In this document: piece by piece, positions 1-12,840 of the stretch
Position numbering within the stretch: position 1 is the stretch's first letter
Layout of the letters: every line of letters starts with the position of its first letter
Source of the DNA: Serripes groenlandicus
Taxonomy: Eukaryota > Mollusca > Bivalvia > Cardiida > Cardiidae
Direction of reading: 5' to 3'
NCBI GenBank assembly: GCA_031761405.1
Contig: JASEVX010000010.1
Span: 12,539,918 to 12,603,917 of the forward strand
Length of the DNA: 64,000 nt
Notes under the pieces: generated by a model
The model's input: only the letters and a program-made list of their open reading frames with translations
Databases searched by the model: none
What the model was told of the DNA's origin: nothing
Position numbers and translations under genes: made by a program

Positions 1-350
1 ATGTTTTACAAACATGTGGTACTATTTCTACATAACGTATGGAATAGTTACAAGTACTTTGTACCGGGTTGAATAAATACTGTCAGTATTATTTTATGTC
101 ATGTTTGTTTGTGTGCTGTTGTAATATTGTATGTATTAATTGTTGAGATATGTTGATGTGGGTATATTTCTGCACGTTTTTTTTTTGGCATCCCCTTCTC
201 TATGAACGCTTTTCTCTTCGTTTCGGTCAAGCGTTTCTTTAGTGGGAAGTTATTATCAACAATTGCATTTAGTTAAATTCAGCTACGGTGCATCTCATAT
301 ACTGACATTAATTAATTAGATTATTTTTTGTATATTGTCTTTCACTCTGT

Positions 351-353
<3 letters not shown>

Positions 354-436
<83 letters not shown>

Positions 437-478
437 CTCTCTCTCTCTCTCGCTCTTTCTCTCTCCCCCTCTCTCTCA
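354..478. repeat. (CT)n microsatellite
   Basis: About 120 bases of almost pure CT dinucleotides with a few interruptions near 427, 450 and 465. The Leu/Ser open frames across it are artefacts of the dinucleotide repeat. Confidence 0.97.
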
Positions 479-981
479 TTCATAATGTTGTATATTTCAA
501 TCGAATTTGTTAATAATTGTCTTTGTTATTTTGAAATGATCTTCCATTTGGGAGGAAATAAAGAATAATAATAATAATAATTAATTAAAGAGTTATAGCG
601 CGTTAAAGTTACAGCTACTCTTTATTTCCATATGGTAAATTATCCCCGATAGCAATTGCCAGTGAAATAATTCTTCCACATGTTGTCGCAATGTTTTCAA
701 AGACCGACTGCTGTAGATGGGCAGAAAGTATCTGTATGTTGGAAGGGGTCATGTGATTATGCTGAATAGTGGGATTTTAAATACTTCAACTTACAAATCT
801 ATATTGAAGCCAAAATATTCTGCTCGAGTTTTCTTTAACAAAGGAGTGTAATTTGAATCCATGTTTCATGTTATATAATATTATATTTGTTTACACCTTT
901 ATAACTGTAAACTAGAATGAATAGAACGGCCAGGGTTATTTTTTCAACAACTAAACACTTCTGCTAATTTTAATTTAAATC

Positions 982-1175
982 TGTTTTCAACGGTATCTTT
1001 GTTATATCACGACGGTCAGTTCACCTGACGTTAAAGCTGTGTTCGATGGTCTCTCATATCACGGCGGTATCACTTTTGTCAGTCATCGCAAAGAATGAAT
1101 ACCCGAATTGGGCGGTGTTCGAACTCACGACTCCTTGACTGGTAGTCTTTGATGTTACTGACAGTGATATCATAT
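982..1175 (-). repeat. Degraded tRNA-derived SINE (family 1)
   Basis: On the + strand it begins with the family's 3' end (ttttcaacggta...tatcacgacgg.cagttcacc) and runs into a decayed tRNA-like head containing ttcgaactcacgac. The A-box part is hard to recognise. It is a diverged copy of the elements at 17445 and 38428. Confidence 0.6.
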
Positions 1176-1816
1176 CTCGATTGTAATCTTCAGGAGTAAC
1201 GGATGTAGGATTTTCTGTCCTATCCATTTCGTTGGTACCCAGAGAGCTAGTGAAGATGAACATTTTCTTTACGCGTGAATGGAAGTCGGTTGGCATCTTT
1301 TAGGCTTAACGTTTAAAGGATTGCGTTCTCAATGTCACAATTGATCAGGTCGTTTTGATGCTTTCAATATTGGCTCCATATATTGATTACTGTGGAAAAT
1401 GGTGGAGGACGCTGAGTAATTGCATTATTAATCTATAAGAATCAATTAATGTTTCTTCCCTTGTTCGTTGATTGGTTAATTGCTATCTAAAATGTGTGTA
1501 TCTATGTTAATCTATCAGTTAAATTCTAAATCAGCTGACATAATATTTAGCACTAGTTGTGTAGTCTTACATATGGTAGGATGAGAAATGATAAAGTATT
1601 GTAAGATTTGAAGTAACCTAAACTGTTAATCAGGAGATAGTGCACTATCAGTCGAGGAGGCCGGATTAAGAGTGATAAATGCAAATAAAGAAGATAGGCT
1701 TCGATAACAACTTCATAACTAGCTGTACTGAAAATCCGACTATTCTGCGATATGACTTAATCGTTCGTCATATGATGTAAGCCGGGACAGTCTTAAACGT
1801 AACTTATACGTAAAAG

Positions 1817-4800
1817 ATGGAATTCACGATACGACTATTTACTGCTGTTATTTGTTGGATTGTCTTCAATGTTGTTTGTTGTTCCAATTCTAGTGATATT
1901 TATCCAAGTAAGTTAACTCGAGATTAAAACTACTTTGAATATAAACATGTTAAACGCGTTACAACGGCTACTTTGGTCGAGTTTCGTTTTCGTTTGATTA
2001 CAAAATGACTTAATGTGTTTTTCGTAAGGATTATAAGAGCATTAGAGCTTGTAAGATTTTCAAAATACTCAATAAGTACAATTAAAGCAAGACAATAAAT
2101 CTTCAAGAGAAAAGATGATGTCTTGTTTCGTTTTCGTTTGATATCAAAATGGCGGAATATTACAGTAATACGCTTTGCATGTAACGAGTTAATTTTTCAA
2201 GATGTCTTTTTTTTATCATCATTTTGTCATGAACATAAATAATGATTTTCCATTACAAAAGCTATCGTAAGACAGCATACACACTGACTATTCTGACTAT
2301 TACTTGCCGAAATAAAAATATTGACTATATACGCGCACCTGCTTGAAGCGTGACTCGCGAATACCAACTGCGTAGATCAATCTCCTTTGCAGAGAGCCGT
2401 CTATTTACACTCACTTACACATAGTAAATCGTAGGTGATTTAACATGTTTATTTGGTTCGAAACAAATGAAGAAAAGAACAAACCGAGATAAAACTAGTT
2501 TTAATAGAAAAATTACTTTGAACGAACATTCTCTGCCTATAAAGAGAGTTTCAAGAACGACACCTCTGCGAATAAGAAACAATCGGGTTTTTCGTACAAA
2601 ATTATTTCGTCCTTGACAATTTTATATGTGTCATTTAATTCCCTAAAGGCATATTGCCTCCGATCTGCATATTGTTATGCATCATTGACACAAGGGCGCT
2701 CATCATTATATAATTTTAAATTATGAGTAGTTTGTTATTTTCATTATAAAAAAGGAAGGAAAGAATTAAAATAAATTAACATGTTGTAGGGCTCTGTTTA
2801 TGTTCGAAATTAAGTTTAAATTATACAACAATTTCAATGAGATTTAACTGTTTAGTTGATATTATATTTCGAAGGTGGTCTATTTTATAAATATTGGACT
2901 ACATTTCAACATTTGTTAAAGTATGATATAATTAGGATGCCAAGCTAATATCATTTTGAGAAAAAGAGAAAACTCATGTCTTCAGCGATTTAACCCTTAA
3001 CTCATTGTTTTAAAAGTAGATTGCTGCAAAGGTGTCCACTGTTGACTTTAATAGAGGAAAGGTAAAATGACGTGCCATTGCATGCAAATTCTAAATTGTC
3101 TGTTTTGTGGTTTTATTGAAAAATAATAAAATTCAAATATTCTGACAAACATCTTGAAAAGTGTATGTGGAATTCACAAATCTTATAATTATTCCTTAAT
3201 GAAAGCAGTGTATACATACTAAGACTAATAATTGGCAAGATTTCTCATTTCCATTACTGTTTATGATCAATAATTAGTTGGTTGTGTGTATGGTCAACCT
3301 CCTTTGGAATGGAGATTGATCATAAACAATGAAAGGCTTCAATTATCATTCACTTCGTTGACAAAACAATGCAAGTTATGATACATTTTCACTTGACCCC
3401 ACCCCTGATGTTCCAATATGCCCCTCAGTTGATAACTGTTTATTCAACTACTATAATGTTATATTAGTGTTATGCATAACTGTACTATGGATATCCGGCG
3501 ACATTGATGCGTTGCATCAACTTTCACGTGTATGTTATATGATAGACAGTAGCAATTACCTTGGAGGAACTGAACTGCCCTTCGATACATGACCTCTCTC
3601 TTTGATGGGTTAACAGTGTCACCAACATCTGATATGCAGATATAAGAGTTATAATCAAACAATTGATTGTTTCGTACTTTCAACAATGTGTATGTTATAT
3701 GACGGCATTTCCAGGGTAAGTTACCAGCAATACTGGTCCCTTTATCCTGACACCAGCCAGTCAGTCGGTCGTGCTAACCCCGCAACCATGAGCAGCATGA
3801 AAGGCAGCCATTTTTACCATTTTTAAGGTATTTGGTATGATCCGGCCTGGGATCGAACCCGCGACCACTACACAATCGAGGCGAATATAAAATCAAACAA
3901 AAAAGGTTAAGTTTATTTTGATTCTCAATAGTTTGTGGTAATATTATGGTAATTTTCTACGACGAAAACCACATCTGTTACAAATTGAATTACCAATTGA
4001 AATGAAGGCTAGGTTTCTTTATGTTCAGACCAACTTTAACATTGAAATAAAAAAAATAGCATTTGCGTTTGCTTGTATTTACTCAGCATAAACACAAATA
4101 GCTGAAGCTAATCCGGACTGAATGTCATCTTTATTTTTAACATAACGAAATAGAAGGGGTAGGCTACTGCTTAATACTGCAACATTAACACTTCAGATAC
4201 ACTATGTTTGTGTTTTATTCTTTTTTTGTTTTTCATAATCTAACCATTATCGAACCTTATTTATGCTTCTTATGTTACCATTGTTTTAATCTTATATAAA
4301 TGTTAATTAATATTTGAGATTGATAATCGCCCACAAATTTGTTACAGGAAATGTGGACACCTGGCGAGTCGATAAAAAGGATGGTGAAAACAGATGCATT
4401 TTAAGTTGTTTTGGTGTCTATGTACCTTCCGACTGTCACGTGATCCGTCCACTTCCTGGAGGAGGTTATAACAAGCCGATACATATCCGTGTAGAAGGTA
4501 ACCGCAGATCTCCATTATTAGTAGAACAATAATACTTAATCAAAGAACATTGGGTCACACTCAACTTTTTCTTAGCTCATAAATACTTTTTGGTCTTGTG
4601 AAAATCAATTGACAATCGACTTCGAAATTTAATTCACAGAAAACATGTGTTCATGTTCATATTAACAAATATGTCTATGTATGTCCCACCCATAAACGTT
4701 CATGACAGTACATTGTCTTCCATTATATTGAGTGCAGTGGACCGAATGATGCTTTCAGAGACAGAGATCAATACATGTTTACAATAATGATAGACACAAA

Positions 4801-6135
4801 AGAAGTCTTTTTATCGATGAAGTATAATCTTTCGCAATAGTTGTGTTTCGCTGTGTTTGGTATGATTTAAATAAATTTTCTGGTTGCTAATATCCAGAAT
4901 CATAATTTACTTCTAGAATATGCAAATGAAATTGCATGTTTCTTTAATGTATTACGGCCTAATGTAAACACAATATAATAATGATAAAAATGCACTCATG
5001 TTGCATATATGTTGAATCTGTGGGCCATCAACAAATCTGACAAAGACATATTTGTTTATCTAACCTATTCAATGCAAAAACATGTTTGGGATATTTGCAA
5101 AGTAAAAACATTATTTATGGTGCAATAGATGTTCTTCAAACAAGAGGAGTAAGATAGCCATACATATATCAGCTGAGTGATGGCATAGTAGCCAATGTGT
5201 TACTGCTAATATCGGGTAAAACGTTATCAAGAATGCGAATGAAACTGCAAGGAGTGGACAGCTTATTAGAAACGACATTTTGATAACCACTGTGTACTAT
5301 TTTATCTATTTGAATCACTTACAGAACTTTGTTCGTTAGCACCTTTAATCGTATCAGGTAGTACACTTGCCAAAGTAGGAGCGTGTTATGCGGGAGTGGT
5401 TGTCGCTCCTAAAGCTGTGGTAGCCGCAGGTTTCAGTGCAGCAGGCGTTGCAAAAGGGTCACTAGCTGCCTGGTTTCAGGTGAGATACTTTAAATTATAA
5501 TTTTGATAATTTAGTAATACACAGCGTGACAGATTTGCCCTTCTGTCAACGGCGACAACTTCGAGAGTTTACAATCAAGGGATTTTAATTTTGTTTTTGA
5601 CAACAGATGCTTACTGGAACGCGAAATGTTAATAAAGTGCTTTATCTATATATGTTCTACATCAGCCAAATATGCGCAAATCCCTTTGAAAAACATAAAC
5701 AATGTGTAACATCTAGAAAAACTGGAAGTTGAAGCCGATGATTTTATACAGTTTACAGAACATCATTACTAAAGATGAGAAATGTGTCGCTTTGAGCAAT
5801 TTCTCCTTTAATCACATATAGAAGGTTTTAATTGTGCTCATCCACAATGCTGAAAATGCCGTCTATATCATGAACCTGCTACTAAACTGGTTCATATGAC
5901 ATACTCTTTGCAGGACCCTTCACCGGTGACCGCTAGCTGGTTTGCGGGACTACAGATACAGAGTAGACAGGCACAGGCTGGTTATATTACGAAAGCCATG
6001 AAAGATTGCAAGCGAGAAGGAACCATTATTCCATTGTCAATCGCGTATTACTATATATATCTTTATATAGTTTTATATATATGTATGCTTATATATTTAT
6101 GTAGATATGGAGCTATATGGTTAAGAGACATGTAA
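1817..6135 (+). CDS. IFI6/IFI27 (ISG12)-like small secreted/membrane protein, 4 exons, 205 aa
   Basis: Exons 1817-1907, 4348-4497, 5325-5479 and 5914-6135 join with GT/AG introns and compatible phases (1,1,0) into 618 nt, 205 aa plus stop. Residues 1-23 are a hydrophobic signal peptide (FTAVICWIVFNVVCC) at the only plausible ATG. Residues 31-80 form a small domain with Cys in CILSCFG and SDCHV and a PLPGGGY turn. Residues 81-132 are Gly/Ala/Val-rich with AAGFSAAGVAKGSLAAW, the type of pattern found in the IFI6/IFI27 (ISG12) hydrophobic domain. In vertebrates that family is interferon-induced and acts at mitochondrial or other membranes; a secretory signal would point to a different site here. 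The last exon keeps VTASWFAGLQ but then turns into an AT-rich Tyr/Ile/Leu tail (from about residue 170) unlike the family, so the 3' end may be decayed or misread. Family call is moderate, exon structure good. Confidence 0.6.
2320..3545 (+). repeat. Diverged copy 1 of a ~1.2-kb non-autonomous element (intron 1 of the IFI27-like gene)
   Basis: At least six blocks recur in the same order at 7960-9130: tacgcgcacctgcttg (2328/7961), tgtttatttgg.t.gaaac (2447/8484), a ggtggtcta block (2872/8698), catgtcttcagc (2974/8786), gtggttttattga (3108/8911), and the closing cggcgacattgatgc hairpin (3495/9096). The copies are strongly diverged, so the repeat is old. No open frame is shared. Confidence 0.6.
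3258..3328. repeat. Short inverted repeat
   Basis: actgtttatgatcaat on the left and attgatcataaacaatg on the right form a hairpin with a loop of about 45 bases inside element copy 1. Confidence 0.5.
3676..3883 (-). repeat. tRNA-derived SINE (family 2), reverse
   Basis: Read on the reverse strand it starts with a tRNA-like head (cgcctcgattgtgtagtggt, then gcgggttcgatcccagg, equivalent to A and B boxes). It continues into the family body seen in + orientation near 16020 and 31850. It sits in intron 1 of the IFI27-like gene. Confidence 0.7.
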
Positions 6136-6650
6136 AGGTGATTCAATTATGTCATGACACACATTACACGCACATGCAAGCACGCACGCATGTATACACT
6201 CTCAAACGTATGCACGTATTCGTTATCAACCGAAAGAGATGAATGGAGTTTGAACAATCTGTTTCGAAAACGATAACTTATCGGAAATCTCAAAAGAACT
6301 GTCAAGACTTTGACCATGGAAGTAATGGCTTTTCCTTCTTTGCGCTCAATGCTGTGGTGTTAGTATTACGATATTACGGCTGACTCGCTGATGTTTGAAA
6401 AATGGACCAGAAGTACTGGTAAATTACCTCGGAAACGCCATGACTTCACTGAACAATTGTTTGAAGCGTCGTAAACCAACATACAAACAAAACAATTTAA
6501 AAATACTTGTCAAGCAGTATCTGCGCAGATGATTATTCGGAGTTGTTGGTCTTGTCGTGCAATCGTAACGTATGCATTGACAAAGCATGGTTTATAACGG
6601 TGGGTGCGATTTTGTGAACTCTAGCCAGGTATATATCGAACAAATACGAC
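6136..6650. other. Downstream of the IFI27-like gene: truncated SINE, no gene
   Basis: After the stop there is an AC/GCA-rich stretch (6165-6220). A headless, degraded + strand SINE family 2 body follows (about 6320-6480: tactggtaaattacc then gcgtcgtaaacc). No coding signal seen. Confidence 0.5.
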
Positions 6651-7620
6651 CATTAACAATGTTAGCCCGTTCTCGCCACAACCACCGATTTAGTTGCATT
6701 ACCATATCGAAAGAAAAAGGCAAAGAAGAAAATACTTTATTGTGCATTTGCCGATTTTCGTAAAGCATTCGATACAGTTTATCGAAATGGTCTGTGGTTT
6801 AAGTTATTATAACTGGGAGCTTCTACGAAAATTGTTAATATGTTAAAAGTGATATATACAGATGTCAAGGCCTGTGTAAGATCATATAACACATTGAGTG
6901 ACTGTTTCGAATGTTTAAGCGGAGTCAAACAAGGCGAGCCGAGTTCAACGTTGTTGTTCATTCTTTTCATCAATGATTTCTATGAGAACCTTAATACAAG
7001 AAATAACGATTATTTTACTCTGACCAACATTAAGTTGTTTCTGTTATTTTTTAAAGAGGATGCGGTACTGTTGTCATACACTAAAGAAGGCTTACGATCC
7101 TTGTTGGATTCAATACATAGTTATTGTAATAAATGAGGACTGCCAGTAAATACTAAAGAAATCGTTATTATGGTATGTATGTATGTATGTATGTATGTAA
7201 CAATGGACGCCAAAGTATTGATCCTGAAATGGTTTATAACGGAATGAAAATAACTGCAGTCACACATTTTACATACTTGGGTGCTACATTGTCCTACAAT
7301 GGAAAGTTCTACATGGCACAGAACAGGCTAATAAACCTTTTTTTTGCGATGTATTCATCATTTGGGCAAATCTTTTTAAAGTTTGGCGAAAAATGGAAAT
7401 TGTTCCATTCACTTATCCTACCGATTTTAATGTATGGGGTCTTCATAAAGCTGGCGACGAAGAAAAGGTACATTTAACGTTTTTAAAACAAATTCTTGGT
7501 GTGCGGAAACAAACACCATCAGCAGCAGTATACAGCGAAGTTGGAAGATACCATTTACTTGTATTACGTGAGATAGCAATTATTAAATATTGGAAACAAA
7601 TAAAAACGTGTCATAACTAG
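6650..7620 (+). pseudogene. Broken non-LTR retrotransposon (LINE) reverse transcriptase
   Basis: Translating + frames gives pieces of a LINE reverse transcriptase in the right order. They are AFADFRKAFDTVYRNG (motif A region, about 6742-6790), GVKQGEPSSTLLFILFINDF (motif B), and FFKEDAVLLS where an active enzyme has F/Y-A-D-D. Next comes FTYLGATLSYNG and then HSLILPILMYGV. Past a frameshift near 7430 come VHLTFLKQILGVRKQTPSA and LGRY-like VGRYHLLVLREIAIIKYWKQ. An internal TAA (near 6808), a frame change around the GTAT repeat (7170-7200) and the lost catalytic Asp show it is dead. The same element resumes at 9130. Clade not assigned. Confidence 0.85.
7171..7200. repeat. (GTAT)n microsatellite inside the LINE fragment
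   Basis: Seven or so GTAT units interrupt the reverse transcriptase frame, between the palm-domain piece and the FTYLGATL piece. Confidence 0.9.
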
Positions 7621-9130
7621 TCGCCGGGCAGAAGCCCGCGACTTCTATTTTTAATAGGTTTTCGGAAATGACATGGGAGGGGTCATTATTAGATTTTTAT
7701 TTTTTTAAATGTCTTGAACATATTACAATTGCGTTTGTTTAAAAACACTAAGTTATGACACATCTAAAATGAAATAAATATTCCGATGTTTTAAGTATGT
7801 GCAGTTTCTTTATTTTGACTGGCATTTACGTTTTTCTGTTTTATTTACGAAGACAAAACAGTCCCTATTAGCTAGACCGATATACTTTATTTTCATAAAC
7901 TATGTAATCAAAAGGCGATAACTACAAACCTTTACGTCGCACAGTCTAATTTGTTTACATACGCGCACCTGCTTGCAGCAGACTATCGATATGATAATCA
8001 CGTCGAATTCTCCTTTTAATAGATAATATCAACATAAACTGGTAACAGAACCAAAAATAAGAAATATTTTGTGAAAATATGTCTCAAATATAACGTTGAA
8101 ACGCCTTTTCCTCAGTTTGTGACCTAGTTTCATATTGCCAAAATGTAAAAGCGAAGTAACCGGAAGTAAAATGTAAACTTAGAAAAGTGACTTGTTTATG
8201 CAGACAAGAAATGTCGCACGACAAATTGATTTCTTAAACGTCACGAAACGAGTGCATGGGTCGAATGTAGGAGAAAGAAAGATAATATAGAAATGCTTTT
8301 TTTCTCTCGAATGCAGTGGAATAAAACATGCACTAAAGCTTTGCCTGATTTTGTATTCACTTTCTTCGATATCTGACACTACGACCCGATCTTGAATCGA
8401 GGGTCAACATTTCGAAAGAATGCTCAAACAGATAGATAGCTAATATTACACACTTAAATGATTAAATATAATGTGATATTAAATGTTTATTTGGCTTGAA
8501 ACAAATTAAGAGAAGAACAAACTCTGATAAACAATATATTTAGAAATAAAGAAAATCTGCTCTTTTGCACCCGATTAATTTCATACTTGCCACCTATTAA
8601 ATAGTAATGGGACTCGCAACTGGCATTTCTCTTGCGCCAAACATATATTGTATGCATCAACGATTTAGATAAACAATTTAGCTGATATGTTGTTTCAAGT
8701 GTGGTCTACTTTTTAAACATGTGAGGATAAATTTTAACATCTGTGAAATATTCATTATAATTATTATTAAAAAGGAGGAAGTTCATGTCTTCAGCAATTT
8801 AACCGTTTTCTCAATGTTTTAAGCGTTTAAAGGTTTTCATTGTTGCTTCAGATATGGAAAGGGTTTAATAGCTTTTCATTGCATGTAGATTTAAATCCCA
8901 AAATGTATTTGTTGTGGTTTTATTGACAAATACAAAACATCCAAAATCCTGACCAAAAGAAATCCTGAAATGTATAGATCTATGTGGAATTTCAAAAATC
9001 CTGGAATTAGTCCTTATGAAAACATTATGTGTATGTTGAGACTAATGAAAGTCAAGAATACATGTGTGTTAAAAAATAAATCAATGCAGTCTTTTCCGGC
9101 GACATTGATGCCTTGCATCAACTTTCTCTT
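7618..9130 (+). mobile_element. Non-autonomous element inserted into the LINE (copy 2)
   Basis: The LINE frame stops at about 7617 and its next segment (SYKVFNMKDAQGN) starts at about 9133, so the 1.5 kb between is an insertion. Its left end, just after the LINE break, is a strong stem-loop (agtcgccgggc-agaa-gcccgcgact, one bulged base). Its right end carries the hairpin ttgatgc-ctt-gcatcaa preceded by cggcgaca. The interior matches 2320-3545 in ordered blocks. No open frame of note. TC at the left end and a 3' hairpin are Helitron-like, but the expected CTRR terminus is not evident. Confidence 0.6.
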
Positions 9131-9940
9131 GTACGCTTTCATATAAGGTTTTTAACATGAAAGATGCACAAGGCAATATTGTAAATACTTTTCTTAAATA
9201 TATAAACCATTTACTGGATAATCTCGGTTTATCATTTATGCAAAGGAAATCAGACATTACAAATTCTGACGTTGAGCTTCTTATTGGACAAATAAAAGAA
9301 TTGAACAAAATTACAATGTTACATATCTTTTAAAAGCTGTTTTGAACCTGAAAAATATCTCATTTGTGTTAATAACAATAATAATAGAATTGCGATGACA
9401 AGACTAAGATGTACATCTCACCATTTATTAATTGAAGAAGAACGATATTATAACATCCCTAAGGAAAATAGATTATGTAAAATGTGCAACTTGAACGTTA
9501 TCGAGAATGAATATCATTTTATACTTATATGTCCTATATATCGTCAACTAAGAACCAATTTACTTCCAAAATATTATCATATTTGGCCATCGCTGTATAC
9601 ATTTAAACAATTAATGAAAAATGATAAACTAAGCATATTACAAAATCTTAGTAAATACATATATATGGTCGATACTAAACGCGAATCTAAAACGGTACCA
9701 TAGATGAATAGAAATCCGAATAAGGTGCTATTTTAAATTCACAAAATAAACCTATCTAAGTTTAGTCTACTTGTACCTATTATTACTTATTTATTAATTA
9801 CACTTTTCTCGAATATTATATATCATGTGTCATCTACTGAAACTATACTATATGTATTACTTTACAGATGTTTATTATGTATATGTTGCAACATGTAAAA
9901 TGTTATGCAAATAAAGACCTTGAACTTGAACTTGATAATA
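9131..9940 (+). pseudogene. LINE C-terminal part and 3' end (continuation of 6650-7620)
   Basis: One + frame from 9133 gives SYKVFNMKDAQGN and FLKYINHLLDNLGLSFM, ending near 9330. A second frame from about 9395 gives MTRLRCTSHHLLIEEERY and then LCKMCNLNVIENEYHFILIC, the Cys/His knuckle typical of LINE ORF2 C-termini. The element ends with AATAAA at 9910 and a short TTGAAC tandem tail (9919-9934), a normal 3' end for such elements. Frameshifts make it a pseudogene. Confidence 0.8.
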
Positions 9941-11367
9941 ATGTGATAAGCGTTTCATTTAGACAACTCTGATGATTCCCCACAACATAATGGTTTCATC
10001 TATACAGTGTTAAGTTTAGTTGCTTCTTTCAAAACATGTTCCTGCTGAGATTTGAACTCAAAACTCTTGTTAAAACAGGACTTTTAGCAGCAGTTCATGA
10101 AATTATGTGTAATTTCATAACCAGTATGTAAAATAAAGTATAAGAATTTATTTGATAAAATCAGGAATGTAGAGTACAATTCTAGATTCCTGATACAATG
10201 TATACCAGTTTTTAACATGTTTGATGTATAGATCAGACAATTTCACACAGTTATATCAGAGGACAGAACACTTATGTGAGGTCCCTGGGTGACTTATTAT
10301 TTCTGACATTAATTGTGAACTGCTTTTAAGTTTTTATAATATAGCCTTTTCTGCTGAAAAACAGACCACTGATTCTAGTCTTACTTTCATATTTTGACAA
10401 AGAATAGGTCATAGAAATAGCTGCTTTCCTTGCTAAACTCTACAATATAAACAAAATTTGTTGTTTGTTTGCTACATTTACTGCAATATATTGATAACAG
10501 TCTTAAGGTCAATACAACTGGACAGTCAAGAATATGATATGTTAGCTGTTGTCTAGAATGGGGGCAACATTTGACAGGACGGCTTCGGCTTCAAGATTCA
10601 AGGGTACGAACTTACCGAAATATACCGGGTACGAAATTACTGGAGTACGAAGTTACTGTATTTCATACACTATGAGTATAGGCGGTACCTATTAGTATTC
10701 TCCGGGCAGAATCGGTAAATCATTCTCTGTGATCTGCAGTTAGCCCATTGCTTGCAGTGATTTGATTATAAGTTATTTACGAGTCCTGCCGTCCTAAGCA
10801 TATACACTATAAATCATCATCTGGTTAGGAATATATTCAACTTTAAAATATGTCCAATATGTATGTATTCATCATTGGCGTTACAATAATAGAATGACGT
10901 CATATTACAGAACTTTTGATTTGTAACTTCCGGTTAATCAGTTTTTATTTGCTCATTTTAAAAATAGACGACGAGTGTTATTACACGCAAATTATTACAT
11001 ATAAAATTACTTATGCTCGTTCCTGATTTGTTTTGGTTTGGATACTTTCTGTTCATCCAAACAAAACGTAGGAGTATCGTGACTGCATCGAAAAATCCAC
11101 TCACACAATTTTAGCAATTTGCAAAGTTCATACACATAACCTATTGTTGGGGGGAAATCGTCGGCTTCGCCATCGATTTATTTACCCGTAATATGTACTT
11201 GACATACATTAACATCACATATACAAAACATCTAACAATATTAACTTGTATATATCTATGTGATATCATCTCATTTTACCGTGATATTAATGAAAATGTC
11301 CGATTAGACTAAAATGACCTTTAAACTCGAGTCCCGCTCTTCCATAACCTATCCAGAGGCTGTATAT
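9941..11367. other. Intergenic, nothing recognised
   Basis: AT-rich sequence with no exon-like frame, no clear TIR element and only a minor local repeat of tacgaa.ttac.g at 10605-10655. A small ggcttcggcttc motif occurs at 10582. Confidence 0.4.
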
Positions 11368-11630
11368 GAGCCGTTCCTCGAGAAAACAAATACTATGGAC
11401 TCTGCGTAATATATCGACCCAGATCAGCTTGCGCAGTCCGCGCATACTAATCCGGACCGAGACTTTCCGTCTCAGGGGATACAGGTATAGAGTAATTATT
11501 CCCAATACAAAAAATCCACAGGAGGCGAAAAGTGTCTGCCCGGATTAGCCTGCGTGGCATTCTTAGGCCGATCCGGATCGGTACTTTACGCAGAGGACAT
11601 ATGATGATGGTTTTCTCGTTGAACGGCTCA
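11368..11630. mobile_element. MITE family A copy
   Basis: Terminal inverted repeats: left gagccgttcctcgagaaaac, right gttttctcgttgaacggctc. Subterminal parts also pair (ctctgcgtaatatatcgacc against the reverse of ggatcggtactttacgcaga). Both strands show short open frames because of the symmetry; none is a gene. The same family is at 21066, 27009, 34595 and 45591. Confidence 0.85.
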
Positions 11631-12840
11631 TATGTTTTATGCTCGACGATCAATACCCCGTCCAGATGCTTCTCCGAGTCATAGCCCAAATTGACACTTT
11701 CCAGGACTATTGTACACGCAATTCATCCCACGTGATCTTGCTGTTTTCATTGACGCCGCGTGGAAGCGCGGAGTCAGTATGGGAGAGGTTTTAATTGTGA
11801 ACCATGGGGTGACGTAATCGAAAAGGGAGCAACCAACACATATTATTGTAAAAAAAACCTCTGTAATATGTTTGAAAAAAACAGCCTTTATGATTGAATA
11901 AATTGTAATAACTGATTTAAGAAACAACAAGATGCAAAGTATGTACATCTTTTACCGTTGTTTTAAAACTTTAGACTAATTGAAATTGTTTTTAATAACT
12001 GTTGGTTTACTGCTCTGACGAGCTCGGAAAAAAGATTCGGGTGATGTTTTTTCCTATTTATTTTGGTTGTATAACTAAACTTAAAACGTTCCTCCCCCTA
12101 CAGTTGTTTATTCAGACCATTGTATTCTTGCTATATGTTGATTATAGATGAGAACTTTTTCTTTTAATTTCATTAATGCTTAATTTTGATATTAAATATC
12201 TTTAAACTTGTTAGAATTATTTGTATTTTTTATTTATATACTCTCATTTTTTGTTATCATACTTCTGCTCAATTGGAATGAGAATAGACTTCCCTCTCTC
12301 CTTCCAAAGCTTGTGTCACACTTAACTTATAACTAGAGGCATTAACACTTAAGTTAATATCTGTTAATATTTCAGTATCTATGTTTTTTGGTTATCTAAT
12401 TGATCTAGTTAGAGCAGATTTAAAATTAAGAAACAGCTTGTATGACACTTTATTGTTGCAGTCAATGTTAAGCAAACGGTAAACCAAATGGTTTGAAGAT
12501 TTAACTTGTGATTTCAGGGGACTAAACTTTACATGCTGAATATCACATAGATCGTAGCATATAAAGTGTATAATCCCTACGTCAAAATGGACCCTTTTTG
12601 CTCCTGATAACATTTTATTATAGACTATGGTATCCGGGTGAGCAATAAAGGAACATCTTGGCCTTCTTCTTTAAGATAAAGGTACATTTGGCCTTCTTGT
12701 TCAAAATAGTTACATCTTGTCCGTTTGCACAGGTTATTTAAATGTATTGAACTGCATATGCTTCCCTTTAAGTCATGCTTAAAAATCATGCGCGGCGTCT
12801 TTGATGCTTAGCATCAAAATTCGTCTTGTACATAATTGTA
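11631..12840 (+). other. Intergenic; possible third relative of the hairpin-ended element near its right end
   Basis: Mostly AT-rich and unrecognised. At 12792-12830 lies gcggcgtctttgatgctta followed by gcatcaaaattcgtcttg. This has the same layout (cggcg.c, ttgatgc hairpin, cttgta) as the right ends of the elements at 3495 and 9096. The sequence before it (12630-12720) has two or three diverged copies of a ggccttcttctttaa-like phrase. The left end was not found. Confidence 0.35.

Larger units (their letters stand above)
1..1816. other. Upstream flank of the IFI27-like gene
   Basis: No exon recognised. It holds an AATAAA near 70 that could belong to a gene left of the window, a long CT microsatellite (354-478), a short AAT run near 567 and a degraded SINE (982-1175). 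I see no clear TATA box in front of the ATG at 1817. Confidence 0.5.

Noticed and set aside
328..568. Leu/Ser-rich frames near the left edge as a signal-peptide protein
   Set aside because: Entirely the CT microsatellite.
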